Under the pieces are notes generated by a model. The model had not been told where the DNA came from. It did not search any database and saw only the letters and a list, made by a program, of their open reading frames with translations. A DNA stretch of 64,000 bases from Amycolatopsis sp. cg9 (GTDB lineage: Bacteria; Actinomycetota; Actinomycetes; Mycobacteriales; Pseudonocardiaceae): the NCBI RefSeq assembly GCF_041346945.1, contig NZ_CP166850.1, forward strand, positions 4,712,001 through 4,776,000, in the 5' to 3' direction. The position numbers and the translations under genes were made by a program. Shown piece after piece: positions 16,594 to 25,566 of this stretch. The stretch's first letter is position 1. Each line of letters opens with the position of its first letter.

Positions 16594-17895
16594 TCACACG
16601 TAGCGGCTGCGCGCGGCCGCGTCGGTCAGGCAGAGCGCGGGGATCGCGTGGTGGACGAAGTCGAAATTGTTCACACGCAGGCGGCCGTCCGGCAGGATTT
16701 CGTCGTACGTCTGCTGCCACACGTCGTCGCCGTTGCGCTGGTCGAAGGGCAGGTACGCCACCGAGACCCGCTTGTCGGGGGACTCCGCCAGCCCGTTCTT
16801 CCCCCGGGTGAACGGGTTCGCCTTGCCGCCGGTCAGCGAGGTCGCGGCCGACGGGAAGGAATGCGTGTAGAAGCGCACGCTCTTGCCCTTGAACGTGCCG
16901 CGCCCGCTCGTCAGCTTCAGCCACCCGCTCATGGCGGCGATCATCGGGTCGGCGAAGCCCCCGGGCGGGTCGAAGACGAAGAGCTCGTTGAACTCGTCGC
17001 TCATGAAGGTCTTGACCTTCGGGTCCCGGTTCATCGCGGTCACGTTGTCGGTCAGGAACTTCGCGAGGACGTTGCACCCGCTGCTGTTGGCGGAGATCGC
17101 GACGTGGGAAAGGGAGTCGTCGTGGATCGGCAGGATGTCGCCCTGGATCGCGAGGAGGATCTTCCGCAGCGTCGCCGCCGAGTACAGCTGGTAGTCGCGG
17201 AGCTGCTGGGTGGCCTGGTCGAAGACCCGGCTGATCTGGGGCAGCACGAGCACGTACTGCTTGTCGGCGTGCCGCAGCTGGTAGGGAAACCCGAAGGAGA
17301 CCTGCTGGTCGGACAGGAACGGCATGTCGACGTCAAACCCGCCGCCGGGCCGCGGGCCGGCGTTGTACACCCACCAGTTCCAGATGTCGTAGTACAGCCA
17401 GTCGAACCCGAAGGGCCGGAAGTGGACGAACCGGGTCTCGTTCCGGCTCTGGCCCGGGATGTGCTTGTAGTGCACCAGGAACGGCGGTGGTTTCCCGACG
17501 TCCAGGTCCATCGGGTAGGCGACCGCGACGAACTGCGGGGGCAGCTCGTCGCCGTCGTAGGTCACGCTGTACACCTTCACGGTGTAGCCGGCGGGCGGTT
17601 CCTCGACGAAGTCCAGGTTGAGCACGTCCCACTTCGCGAACGCCGACCTCTTGAAGATCGGGGACTTCAGGAACGGCCAGGGGATCGGCTTCGCGATCTT
17701 CGGCAGCGGGAGGGGGTGCCAGTCCCGGTTCCGGGCGAAGAACGGCCTGGCGTTCACCCGGTCCGCGGTCTCCTTCTTGCACTTGGCCGCGTCGCGCAGG
17801 CAGTAGGCGCTGGGTTCGACCGGCACCGCCAGCCCGGCGGGCGGGTTGCTCAGCGTCGTCCACGTCGTGGCCGTGACGTCCCTCAGGGTGAGCAC
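16594..17895 (-). CDS. Hypothetical protein, possible alpha/beta-hydrolase fold
   Basis: This 433-aa protein lies 2 bp after the 1085-aa gene and is surely co-transcribed with it. I recognise no family. Its middle contains AISANSSGCNVLAKFL, which could be a degenerate nucleophile elbow (the first Gly of GxSxG is missing). It is followed by FVFDPPGG and a late VHHAIP that might supply Asp and His, so an inactive or unusual alpha/beta hydrolase is one reading. There is no signal peptide. Aromatic-rich loops (FGFDWLYYDIWNWWVYN) suggest a binding surface. The GTG start has only a weak ribosome site and probably relies on coupling. Confidence 0.6.
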   Translation of the reverse strand: MLTLRDVTATTWTTLSNPPAGLAVPVEPSAYCLRDAAKCKKETADRVNARPFFARNRDWHPLPLPKIAKPIPWPFLKSPIFKRSAFAKWDVLNLDFVEEPPAGYTVKVYSVTYDGDELPPQFVAVAYPMDLDVGKPPPFLVHYKHIPGQSRNETRFVHFRPFGFDWLYYDIWNWWVYNAGPRPGGGFDVDMPFLSDQQVSFGFPYQLRHADKQYVLVLPQISRVFDQATQQLRDYQLYSAATLRKILLAIQGDILPIHDDSLSHVAISANSSGCNVLAKFLTDNVTAMNRDPKVKTFMSDEFNELFVFDPPGGFADPMIAAMSGWLKLTSGRGTFKGKSVRFYTHSFPSAATSLTGGKANPFTRGKNGLAESPDKRVSVAYLPFDQRNGDDVWQQTYDEILPDGRLRVNNFDFVHHAIPALCLTDAAARSRYV

Positions 17896-17897
17896 GC

Positions 17898-20800
17898 CTA
17901 GACCTGCTGCCCGGTCTTGGGGTCGTACTCGACCTCGACGACCGCGACCTGGTCGGTGGGCAGGACCTCCACCCACTGGTCGAACACCTCGTAGCCCTTC
18001 TCGCTCGCGGCCTTGAACCCCTTGTCCAGCGGGTCGAAGCCCTTCTCGTACACCATGTCCGGGCGCAGGTAGTTCAGCGTGACCCCGGGTTCGAGCTGCT
18101 CGGTGACCACCTCGGCGCCCGCTTCGTGCTTGGCCAGCACGGTGACGGCCACGTAGCGGAGGACGTCGCGGATGGTCAGCCCGTCGGGCGCCAGGTCGCG
18201 GTAGCGGGTCACCAGCGCCGAGTCGGACCAGGGGTGGGCCCGCAGCGCGGTGAGGATCCGGGTGCTCTCGCCGTCGGCGGCGGGCTGGTAGCGGTCGTCC
18301 AGGCCGGTGGCACCCTCGATGCTGGGGTCGGACAGCCAGTTCAGCGCGGCGAGTTCCTTGCCCGGCCGGATCGGCACGACCGCCTTCACCCACGGCGCGT
18401 TCAGGAACGCGTTGCGCTGGTGGTCGCCGTCGAGCTGCAGCAGCCAGCCCAGCGAGCTGCCCAGCCGGGCCGGCGCGGAGTCGGCGGTGATGAAGTAGTT
18501 GTCGCGCCGGCTCATGTCCCCTTCGTTGGCCCAGCCGACGGTGTGGTCGTCGAGGCCGGTGGGGCTGTCACGGACGATGTGGTCGACGGCCGTCGCGAGC
18601 GACGGGTCCAGAACCGGGCCGCCGCCGGGCGTCTCGAGCCTCGGGTCGCCCAGCCGGTCGAGCTCCGGGGCGAAGGTCGGGTGCGACTCGTGCAGGCGGG
18701 GCCGCCACCACTCGGGCGCCACGAAGTACAGCATGGCCTCGACGTCGAACATCGAGTTGATCAGCTCGGCGAGCTTGTGCAGCAGCTTCGCCTGGGTCGG
18801 CCGCCTCCCGTCGATCTGCATCAGCTGTTCGAGCAGCCGCCGGTAGACCACCACGCGTTCTTCCTCGCGGAGCACGTCGTAGTCGCGGACCTGGATCTTG
18901 CTGGCCGCGGCCACGCGCTGCTGCGCCGCCGTCAGGTACGCCTCGCGCTGCTTCCGGTCCAGTTCGAGGTCCCGCTTCGCGGCGAGCAGCTTGTTCTGGT
19001 CGCTGATCTGCTTGCGCTTGTCGTCCGTGGCCCGGTAGGTCACGGGCACGGTGAACGCGAAGAGCTCGTTCCGCTCGCCGTGCGCGTTGTAGAGGAACAC
19101 CGACAGCGCCGGCTGCTTCGGGAGCGGCGTGCCCTCGGGCGCGTCTTCGGGCTTCCGGCCCAGCTTGAGCTTCACCGCGGCGGTGCTCGCCGTCCAGCGC
19201 ACTTCGCCGACCTTCGCCGGCTCGTACCCGTCCCTCGGGGTGAGTTCGACGTCGGCGATCCACCAGCCCGTCCCGGACCCGCCGACCGGCCGGATGTAGC
19301 CGTTGAACGGGTAGCCGAACTGGACGGCGACGTCCTCGGTGTAGTCCTCGGGCATCGGCAGCTCGTTGGCCGGCGCGACCGCGGCCGCGTCCGGGGGCGC
19401 GGCGAGGTGGACCAGCTTGGCCAGGCCGAGCGCCGCGCCCGGGTCGTCCACGAAGGACTGCCAGCACAGCTGGGTGCCGAGGTCCTGCACCTGCACCCCG
19501 ACGCGGCGCATCTTGCGGCGCAGCTCGTAGTTGATCAGCTTGTCGGTGGTGTTCGCCAGGACGTAGCGCCGGCTCGAGGTGTCGGTGGTCTCGGTGACCG
19601 TGCGGAACGTGGTCTTGAAGCTGCGCTTGATCTCGGTGCTCAGCCGTTCGCTCTGCTGGCGCATCTGCTTGTGCGTCTGTTCCCGCGCCTGCTTCTGCGT
19701 GTCGCTCATGTCCATCGTCGCGGTCTCGTTGGCGTCGCCCCAGACCCACCGCTGGTTGGCCGACACCGAGAAGCCGAGCTTGGTGTTGCGCTCGTTCTCG
19801 TCCTTGACCGCGGTCGACACCTCGTCCTCGAGCTTGCTCTCGCCGGTCCGGCTCTGCGTGAGCTCCTGGCCCTCCTCCACCACGCGCTCGACCAGCGTGC
19901 GCCGGGTCTGCGACTCGATCAGCTCCAGCGAACTGCCCGGGCTGAGCCAGACGTGCTGCACCGGCGGGCCGAGGAACGTGTCGAACTCGAAGAAGTACTG
20001 GCGGAACAGGTGCACGATCCCGACCGGGGAGAGGCTGACCCGGTTGAGCGCCTCCGCACGGCTCGCGTTCTCCAGCGGGTCGAGCATCCGCTGCAGCCCG
20101 CGGTACTGCGGGGTGTCGACCTCGCCCTGCCGGGGCGGGGAGAACAGGTCCGCCAGCGTCGGGACGAGGTTCTGCGTGGCGAGGTAGCTGAGCAGCCCGG
20201 CGACCATGGACTCCTTGGCCGCCATGGCTTCGACCAGTGCCCGGCGCTTGGCCTGGTCGGTGGGCTCGACGGTGGCGGCGCGGCTGAACAGGACCGGGGA
20301 GACCTCGGCGGCCAGGATCGTGTCCAGGCTCTCGCGGGACAGCAGCGGCAGCCAGGTCGCCGGGGCGCGCGGGTCCTTGTCCTTGACGCGCGCCTGGATC
20401 AGGTCCGCCAGCACCGAGGCGATCATCGGGTGGTACGAGCCGGTGGCCGGGGCGTCGCCGGTCTTCAGGTCCAGCGAGTCGCTGCTCGAGGCCGCCTCGG
20501 CGGCCGCGAGGTGGATGACGCCCGGCACGTAGGTCGCCCGCGGCGTGACGACCTGGGACAGGGTGGCGAGCACGGTGTCGTCGGCGCGCCGCAGTGCGTC
20601 GGCGAACCGGGCCACCGTGCGCTGCGACCGCCAGCCCAGCAACGGCTGGATCAGGCCGAAGGACTCGCTCGCGTACGGCAGCGCGCCGGTGAACTCGGCC
20701 AGCGGCCGTCCCGTGGTGACCCGGCCGCCGACGGCCGGCGCGGGCAGCGCCTGCGAGTTCGCGACCGGGCCGCCCGCGCTCGCGGCGAACGGCAGCACGG

Positions 20801-21155
20801 TCCACGGCTTGCCGGCCCCGCTCGCCCCGACGAGGAACAGCTCCCGGTTCGCCTGCGCGGCGGGTGCGACGAAGGCGATCGTCTGGGTGGTCCCGGGCAG
20901 CCCGGTGACCTTCCCCGCGTACTGGCGGCTGCCCGCGGCGTCCTTCTCCAGGAACGCCCCGCCGAGCGCGCTGATGTCCGGGTACCGGCGCGGGTCCTGG
21001 ACGTCGACGGCGGCGGGCAGGGCGAGCGCGATCCGCTGGCCGCCCCCGAACTCACCCGGCGACGACGCCTGCACGGTGTAGGTCCAGACGTGGTAGTAGG
21101 ACGTACTCCCGGTGCTCACCGGCGTCCTGCCGGCGAAGGTCACGGTCAACGCCAT
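17898..21155 (-). CDS. Large hypothetical protein with central coiled coil
   Basis: The 1085-aa protein is unrecognised. Residues 1-140 look like a beta-sandwich. Residues about 150-380 are helical. A charged segment near 410-500 (RTLVERVVEEGQELTQSRTG, then KQAREQTHKQMRQQSERL) is a strong coiled-coil candidate. After it comes TDTSSRRYVLANTTDKLINY and a second beta-rich region, then another charged helix (KRKQISDQNKLLAAKRDLEL) and a C-terminal domain. There is no signal peptide and no obvious membrane helix. The ATG is preceded by GGGGG AACC. The size, alternating beta and coiled-coil regions and a coupled 433-aa partner would fit a structural or toxin-like assembly, but that is inference. Confidence 0.65.
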   Translation of the reverse strand: MALTVTFAGRTPVSTGSTSYYHVWTYTVQASSPGEFGGGQRIALALPAAVDVQDPRRYPDISALGGAFLEKDAAGSRQYAGKVTGLPGTTQTIAFVAPAAQANRELFLVGASGAGKPWTVLPFAASAGGPVANSQALPAPAVGGRVTTGRPLAEFTGALPYASESFGLIQPLLGWRSQRTVARFADALRRADDTVLATLSQVVTPRATYVPGVIHLAAAEAASSSDSLDLKTGDAPATGSYHPMIASVLADLIQARVKDKDPRAPATWLPLLSRESLDTILAAEVSPVLFSRAATVEPTDQAKRRALVEAMAAKESMVAGLLSYLATQNLVPTLADLFSPPRQGEVDTPQYRGLQRMLDPLENASRAEALNRVSLSPVGIVHLFRQYFFEFDTFLGPPVQHVWLSPGSSLELIESQTRRTLVERVVEEGQELTQSRTGESKLEDEVSTAVKDENERNTKLGFSVSANQRWVWGDANETATMDMSDTQKQAREQTHKQMRQQSERLSTEIKRSFKTTFRTVTETTDTSSRRYVLANTTDKLINYELRRKMRRVGVQVQDLGTQLCWQSFVDDPGAALGLAKLVHLAAPPDAAAVAPANELPMPEDYTEDVAVQFGYPFNGYIRPVGGSGTGWWIADVELTPRDGYEPAKVGEVRWTASTAAVKLKLGRKPEDAPEGTPLPKQPALSVFLYNAHGERNELFAFTVPVTYRATDDKRKQISDQNKLLAAKRDLELDRKQREAYLTAAQQRVAAASKIQVRDYDVLREEERVVVYRRLLEQLMQIDGRRPTQAKLLHKLAELINSMFDVEAMLYFVAPEWWRPRLHESHPTFAPELDRLGDPRLETPGGGPVLDPSLATAVDHIVRDSPTGLDDHTVGWANEGDMSRRDNYFITADSAPARLGSSLGWLLQLDGDHQRNAFLNAPWVKAVVPIRPGKELAALNWLSDPSIEGATGLDDRYQPAADGESTRILTALRAHPWSDSALVTRYRDLAPDGLTIRDVLRYVAVTVLAKHEAGAEVVTEQLEPGVTLNYLRPDMVYEKGFDPLDKGFKAASEKGYEVFDQWVEVLPTDQVAVVEVEYDPKTGQQV

Positions 21156-21354
21156 GGTGGTTCCCCCGATCGTCGGCCTCCATCGTCCGGCGGTCCGGCG
21201 GGGCGGGGAGGAGGCACGGGGACCGACCAAAGGGAGCAACCGGACGTGCTCCGGGGCGCCCTTCCGGGCAGTGATCACCGGCGTCGAGGCACGCCCACTG
21301 ACTTGCCAGGCGCCTGCCAGGGCCGTGTGCGTCGCCTGCCAGCGGGTCCCGGCA

Positions 21355-21379
21355 GTCTCTGGAACGTAATTCCAGAGAC
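21355..21379. promoter_or_regulatory. Perfect 10-5-10 inverted-repeat operator
   Basis: GTCTCTGGAA (21355-21364) and TTCCAGAGAC (21370-21379) are exact inverted copies around CGTAA. The site ends 13 bp before the monooxygenase ATG, so a bound repressor would block transcription or initiation. Size and symmetry fit a TetR-type dimer site. No regulator gene lies directly beside it. Confidence 0.65.
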
Positions 21380-21392
21380 CGAAGGAGCCACC

Positions 21393-22517
21393 ATGCGCAC
21401 CCCAGTCACGATCATCGGCGCCGGGCTCGGGGGACTCACCCTCGCCCGCGTGCTGCACGTCCACGGGATCGAAGCCGCCGTCTACGAAGCCGAGGCGTCG
21501 CCGATGGCGCGGCTGCAGGGCGGCATGCTCGACATCCACGACTACAACGGCCAGCTCGCCGTCGAGGCCGCCGGGCTGATGCCCGAGTTCCAGGGCTTGG
21601 TCCTGGAGGGCCGCCAGGCGATGCGGGTCCTCGACTCGACCGGGAAGCTCCTGTTCGAGAAGGCCGACGACGGCACCGGCGGCCGTCCCGAGGTCCAGCG
21701 GGGCGAACTGCGGCAGCTGCTGCTCGACTCGCTGCCCGCCGGCACCGTCCACTGGGGACACAAGGTCACCGGCGTCCGGGCCGGGAACGAGGTGGTCTTC
21801 GCCGACGGGACCACCGTCGAAGCCGCGGTGCTCGTCGGGGCGGACGGTGCCTGGTCGCGGGTGCGGCCGCTGCTGACGGCGGCGACCCCCGGGTACGCCG
21901 GAACCGCCTTCGCCGAGACCTACCTCTTCGACGCCGACACCCGGCACGCCGCCGTGGCGAAGGCGGTCGGGGGCGGCTCGATGTTCGTCAACGGCCCCAC
22001 CCCGGGGCAAGGGATCAACGCACACCGGGAGAGCGGGGACACCCTGCACGCCTACGTCGAACTCGAGCGGCCGCTCGAATGGTTCGACGCCATCGACTTC
22101 GGCGATCCCGCCGCGGCCGCCGCCCGGATCGCGGCGGAGTTCGACGGCTGGGCGCCGGAGCTCACCGCGCTGCTCACCGACGCCGATTCCGGGCCGGTCC
22201 TGCGCCCGCACCACACCCTGCCGATCGGACTGCGGTGGGAGCGCGTGCCGGGGGTCACCCTCGTCGGCGACGCCGCCCACCTCACCGCGCCGAACGGCGA
22301 AGGCGCCAACCTGGCCATGCTCGACGGCGCCGAGCTCGGCCAAGCGCTCGCCGCGCATCCCGGCGACGTCGAGGCCGCCCTCGCCCAGTACGAGGAGGCC
22401 ATGTTCACCCGCAGCGCGACCCCCGTCGACGAGGCTGTCCTCATCGAGAGCGTGTTCGGCGGCGAGCTCCCCGAGCAGCTGGCCCACCTGTTCGACGAGC
22501 TCAAGCCCGGGAACTAG
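21393..22517 (+). CDS. FAD-dependent monooxygenase (TetX-like)
   Basis: The 374-aa protein is a group-A flavoprotein hydroxylase. The N-terminal dinucleotide-binding motif is VTIIGAGLGGLTLARVL. The middle holds the VLVGADGAWSRVRP motif (DG-type). The FAD ribityl motif is TLVGDAAHLTAPNGEGANLAMLDG near residues 290-313. This set matches aromatic-ring hydroxylases and TetX-like enzymes. The ATG follows GAAGGAG. It converges on the intradiol dioxygenase gene with a 4-bp overlap; hydroxylase plus ring-cleaver suggests aromatic-compound metabolism, but they are on opposite strands. The perfect operator upstream suggests inducible control. Confidence 0.92.
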   Translation: MRTPVTIIGAGLGGLTLARVLHVHGIEAAVYEAEASPMARLQGGMLDIHDYNGQLAVEAAGLMPEFQGLVLEGRQAMRVLDSTGKLLFEKADDGTGGRPEVQRGELRQLLLDSLPAGTVHWGHKVTGVRAGNEVVFADGTTVEAAVLVGADGAWSRVRPLLTAATPGYAGTAFAETYLFDADTRHAAVAKAVGGGSMFVNGPTPGQGINAHRESGDTLHAYVELERPLEWFDAIDFGDPAAAAARIAAEFDGWAPELTALLTDADSGPVLRPHHTLPIGLRWERVPGVTLVGDAAHLTAPNGEGANLAMLDGAELGQALAAHPGDVEAALAQYEEAMFTRSATPVDEAVLIESVFGGELPEQLAHLFDELKPGN

Positions 22518-23467
22518 CGGGACGGCGGCGGCCCACCCGGGCCGCCGCCGGCCGCCGGGGTCGTCGTGGTGTCGACGCCGACCTTGAGCGTCACCGCGTA
22601 ACCGCTGGTCACGTCCCCGGTCACGGTCGCCAGCTGCAAGGCGCCGCTGTCGTCACCGAAGACGTTGTCGCTGCTCAAGCTCACCTTCTGGAGGTTCGAG
22701 ACGGACTGCTCGTACCCCGCCTGCGCGTAGACCGCTTCGCAGACGTTCTGCGGCAGCGCGACCTGCGACGTGGCGATCGCCTTGGTGCTGTCGGTGATCG
22801 AGGCCTGGTCCGGGTAGACCTCGAAGTGGATGTGCGGCCAGCGGCCGTCGTAGCAGGCGGGGAAGACACTGGTGTAGCGCACGCGGCCGTCGGCGCCGGC
22901 GAGCTGGACGCCGCGCAGGTAGTTCTCGTTCTGGATCCCTTGCGAGTAAAGCGAATACCGGCCTTCGCGGTCGCAGTGCCAGACGTAGACCGCGACCCCG
23001 GCGAACGGCGAACCACCCTTGGCCAGGTCGGCGACCACCAGCTCCAGCGTCATCGGGACCCCCTCGGCGGTCCCGCTGCCGGTGCCGAAACTGGACCGGA
23101 TGTCGGCGCGGACGACACCGCTCTGCGCCAGCACGTCGGGCCCGTTGGAGCCGTCGCCGGGGTAGGGACCCGCGGTTTCGTCCGGGATCTCGCCCGACGT
23201 CGTCGCCGCGGCCGTCGAGGACGCCGCCGAGGAGGTGGAGGTGGCGGGAGTCCCGCAGGCGGTCAGGACGGCACCGGCGGCACCGATCCCGAGGAACCGC
23301 AGCGCCCGCCGCCGGCTGAGCAGGGTACCGATGTCGAAGCCGAGGCCCTGGTCGACGACCTCGTCACGCGGCCGGGGCAGTGGGCGGCCTTCGTAGGTGG
23401 GGTTCATGGGTTTCACGGTGCCGCCGGAAGGTTGCCCCGCCATGTGCGGAAGCTGTGCGGTTGCCAT
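22514..23467 (-). CDS. Tat-exported intradiol ring-cleavage dioxygenase-like lipoprotein
   Basis: The 317-aa protein carries the twin-arginine stretch SRRRALRFLGIGAAGAVLTAC, in which the Cys is a likely lipobox. A Ser/Thr/Ala linker follows. The domain (ETAGPYPGDGSNGPDVL; VYVWHCDREGRYSLYSQG; RWPHIHFEVYPD) belongs to the protocatechuate 3,4-dioxygenase/catechol dioxygenase fold. The Tyr and the HIH histidines are candidates for the non-haem iron ligands. Exported members of this family are common in actinobacteria, and their substrates are mostly unknown. The start is uncertain: ATG 23467 has GGGGA upstream, while ATG 23407 would give a protein closer to the usual length before the Tat signal. 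Confidence 0.85.
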   Translation of the reverse strand: MATAQLPHMAGQPSGGTVKPMNPTYEGRPLPRPRDEVVDQGLGFDIGTLLSRRRALRFLGIGAAGAVLTACGTPATSTSSAASSTAAATTSGEIPDETAGPYPGDGSNGPDVLAQSGVVRADIRSSFGTGSGTAEGVPMTLELVVADLAKGGSPFAGVAVYVWHCDREGRYSLYSQGIQNENYLRGVQLAGADGRVRYTSVFPACYDGRWPHIHFEVYPDQASITDSTKAIATSQVALPQNVCEAVYAQAGYEQSVSNLQKVSLSSDNVFGDDSGALQLATVTGDVTSGYAVTLKVGVDTTTTPAAGGGPGGPPPSR

Positions 23468-23489
23468 GAATCGTCCCCGATGGGCGGAT

Positions 23490-23921
23490 CTACGCCTGCC
23501 CGGGTGCCCAGAGGCCGTCCGCGTCGCCCGCTTCCAAACGGCCCCGGTACACGCCGATCTTGCGGTCGATCAGCTGCAGGTTCTCCTGCAGCTCGGCCAG
23601 CTTCGCCAGCACCTCCGTGCGGTGCTCCTCCAGCAGTGCCAGGCGTTCCGGCTCGTTGCCGCGGCCGGCGGCGACCAGGTCGGCGTAGCGGCGGATCGTC
23701 TTGATCGGCATGCCCGTGGCGCGGAGCTTGGTGCAGATCTTGATCCAGTCCAGGTCCGGCTTGCGGTAGCGGCGGCGCCCGCCGCTCGTGCGGTCGACCT
23801 TCGAGACCACCAGGCCCGCTCGTTCGTAGTAGCGCAGCGTGTGCGCGCTGACCCCGGTGCGGCGGGCCGCGTCCGCGATGGTCAGCCCCTCGGCGGGGAT
23901 CGGCGGTTTGACTTCGAGCAC
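23490..23921 (-). CDS. MerR family transcriptional regulator
   Basis: The 143-aa protein has a MerR DNA-binding domain at about residues 12-82 (LTIADAARRTGVSAHTLRYYERAGL, then RRRYRKPDLDWI). A C-terminal dimerising helix follows (LAKLAELQENLQLIDRKIGVY). There are no metal-binding cysteines at the expected positions, so it is a drug- or organic-signal type. The GTG start diverges from the DHA2 exporter across only 24 bp, which makes the exporter its likely target. ACGCT and AGCGT flank the AT-rich core of that spacer as a possible half-site pair. Confidence 0.9.
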   Translation of the reverse strand: MLEVKPPIPAEGLTIADAARRTGVSAHTLRYYERAGLVVSKVDRTSGGRRRYRKPDLDWIKICTKLRATGMPIKTIRRYADLVAAGRGNEPERLALLEEHRTEVLAKLAELQENLQLIDRKIGVYRGRLEAGDADGLWAPGQA

Positions 23922-23945
23922 GCTCTAAATCCTAGCGTCGATCGC

Positions 23946-25301
23946 ATGAACGTTCCGACCGCTCATCGCCCCGCGCTCGTGCTGGCCGTCTGCTGCGCCA
24001 GCATCGTCGTGGTGGTGATGGACATCTCCATCGTCACCGTCGCCCTGCCCGCGATCCGCCGCGACCTCGGCGCGTCCGTTTCCGGTCTGCAGTGGACAGT
24101 CGACGCCTACACGCTCGTGCTGGCCGGGTTCCTCGTGCTCGCCGGCTCGACCGCCGACCGGTTCGGGCGCAAGCGGGTCTTCCAGTGCGGCCTCGCCACG
24201 TTCGGGCTCGGCTCGCTGCTGTGCAGCCTCGCGCCGGGCATCGGCTGGCTGATCGCGGCCCGCGCGCTGCAGGCGGTCGGCGGCACCATGCTCAACCCGG
24301 TCGCGATGGCCATCGTCGCCACCACCTTCCCCGTCCCGGCCGAACGCGCCCGCGCGATCGGCGTGTTCGGCTCGATGTCCGGGCTGGCGCTGGCGCTCGG
24401 GCCGATCCTCGGCGGCGCGCTCGTCGACGGCTTCGGCTGGCGCGCCGTGTTCTGGGTCAACGTCCCGATCGTCGCGGCCGCGCTCGTGGCCACCGCGCTC
24501 TTCGTGCCCGAGTCCCGTGCGCCGCGCGCCCGCCGGTTCGACCCGGTGGGGCAGCTCCTGGTGCTGGTGGTGCTCGGCAGCGTCGTCTACGCGCTGATCG
24601 AGTCGCGGCCGCTGGGCTGGACGTCGCCGGTCGTCCTCGGCCTGTTCGCCCTCGCCGCGCTCGGGGTCGCCGGCCTGCTCGTCCACGAACCGCGCCGCGC
24701 GGATCCGCTGCTGGAGCTGCACCTGTTCCGCAGCGTCGCCTTCAGCTCGGCGATCCTCATGGCGGTGCTGGCCCTGTGCGGGTTCGGGATCTTCCTGTTC
24801 ACCGCCACCCAGTACCTCCAGGACGTCCGCGGCCTGACGCCGTTGGCGGCCGGCCTGTGCCTGCTCCCCGTCGGGGTGCTGGTGCTCGTGCTGTCGCCGC
24901 GCACCGGACGGCGGGTCGGCACGCACGGCCCGCGGGGGCCGCTGGTCGTCGCCGGGAGCGCGCTCGCCCTGGGCGGCGCCGCGGCGGCGTGGCTCGGCCC
25001 GGCGACGCCGCTGCCCCTGGTGCTCGCGGTCTTCCTGCTGTTCGGCGTCTTCCTCGGCACGGTGAACCCGCCGATCACCAACACCGCCGTCTCCGGGATG
25101 CCCGGTTCGATGGCGGGGGTGGCCGCCTCGCTGGCGTCCACCGGCCGGCAGACCGGCACCACCCTGGGCGTCGCGCTCGCCGGTACCACCCACGGCGTGT
25201 GGTGGCTGGTGGCGGCGCTCGGTGCCGGGCTGCTCGCACTGGCGCTGGTGGGCACCGCCCGCCGGGTCGAGGCGCTCAGCCTCCCGCGACCGACGGGATG
25301 A
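23946..25301 (+). CDS. DHA2-type MFS drug exporter
   Basis: The 451-aa membrane protein shows the drug:H+ antiporter pattern: MDISIVTVALPAIRRDLG at the start of helix 1, motif A as STADRFGRKRVF, motif C-like GSMSGLALALGPILGGALVDGFGWR, and about 12-14 hydrophobic helices. Divergence from the MerR gene with a 24-bp spacer leaves no room for a long leader, so the transcript is probably short-leadered or leaderless. Its 3' end overlaps the convergent MoaD-like gene by 26 bp. Confidence 0.92.
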   Translation: MNVPTAHRPALVLAVCCASIVVVVMDISIVTVALPAIRRDLGASVSGLQWTVDAYTLVLAGFLVLAGSTADRFGRKRVFQCGLATFGLGSLLCSLAPGIGWLIAARALQAVGGTMLNPVAMAIVATTFPVPAERARAIGVFGSMSGLALALGPILGGALVDGFGWRAVFWVNVPIVAAALVATALFVPESRAPRARRFDPVGQLLVLVVLGSVVYALIESRPLGWTSPVVLGLFALAALGVAGLLVHEPRRADPLLELHLFRSVAFSSAILMAVLALCGFGIFLFTATQYLQDVRGLTPLAAGLCLLPVGVLVLVLSPRTGRRVGTHGPRGPLVVAGSALALGGAAAAWLGPATPLPLVLAVFLLFGVFLGTVNPPITNTAVSGMPGSMAGVAASLASTGRQTGTTLGVALAGTTHGVWWLVAALGAGLLALALVGTARRVEALSLPRPTG

Positions 25302-25566
25302 TCTGCACCTCGGCGGCGTCGCGGAGCGCGGCGCCGGTGCCGCCGAGGGGACGGCACTCCTCGCCGTCGACGTAGAAGTTCACGTATCGGCGCAGTCCCG
25401 CCTGCTCGTCGCGCAGCCGCCGTTCGAGCGCCGGGTACCGCTCGGCGAGCGCGTCGAGCAGAGCGCCCAGCGTCGCCGGCTCGCCCACTTCGACGTCGAG
25501 CTTCGCCTCGCCGCCGGCCTTCTCCCGCAGGGTCCCGGGCAGCAGCACGGTGATCCGCACGGTCAC
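25276..25566 (-). CDS. MoaD/ThiS family ubiquitin-like protein
   Basis: The 96-aa protein has the beta-grasp pattern of sulfur carriers (ITVLLPGTLREKAGGEAKLDVEV, then VNFYVDGEECRPLGGTGAALRDAAEVQIIP) and ends in SVAGG, the GG terminus that is adenylated and thiocarboxylated in MoaD/ThiS. The GTG start overlaps the stop of the upstream Asp-box propeller gene by 4 bp, so the pair is coupled. No molybdopterin or thiamine genes are nearby. This suggests a specialised carrier that works with the propeller protein rather than general cofactor synthesis. Confidence 0.85.
   Translation of the reverse strand: MTVRITVLLPGTLREKAGGEAKLDVEVGEPATLGALLDALAERYPALERRLRDEQAGLRRYVNFYVDGEECRPLGGTGAALRDAAEVQIIPSVAGG

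Noticed and set aside
18126-22517. Plus-strand open frame of 1463 codons over the 1085-aa gene
   Set aside because: Only the last 374 codons (from ATG 21393) are a real gene, the FAD monooxygenase; the rest is the antisense shadow of the large minus-strand gene.
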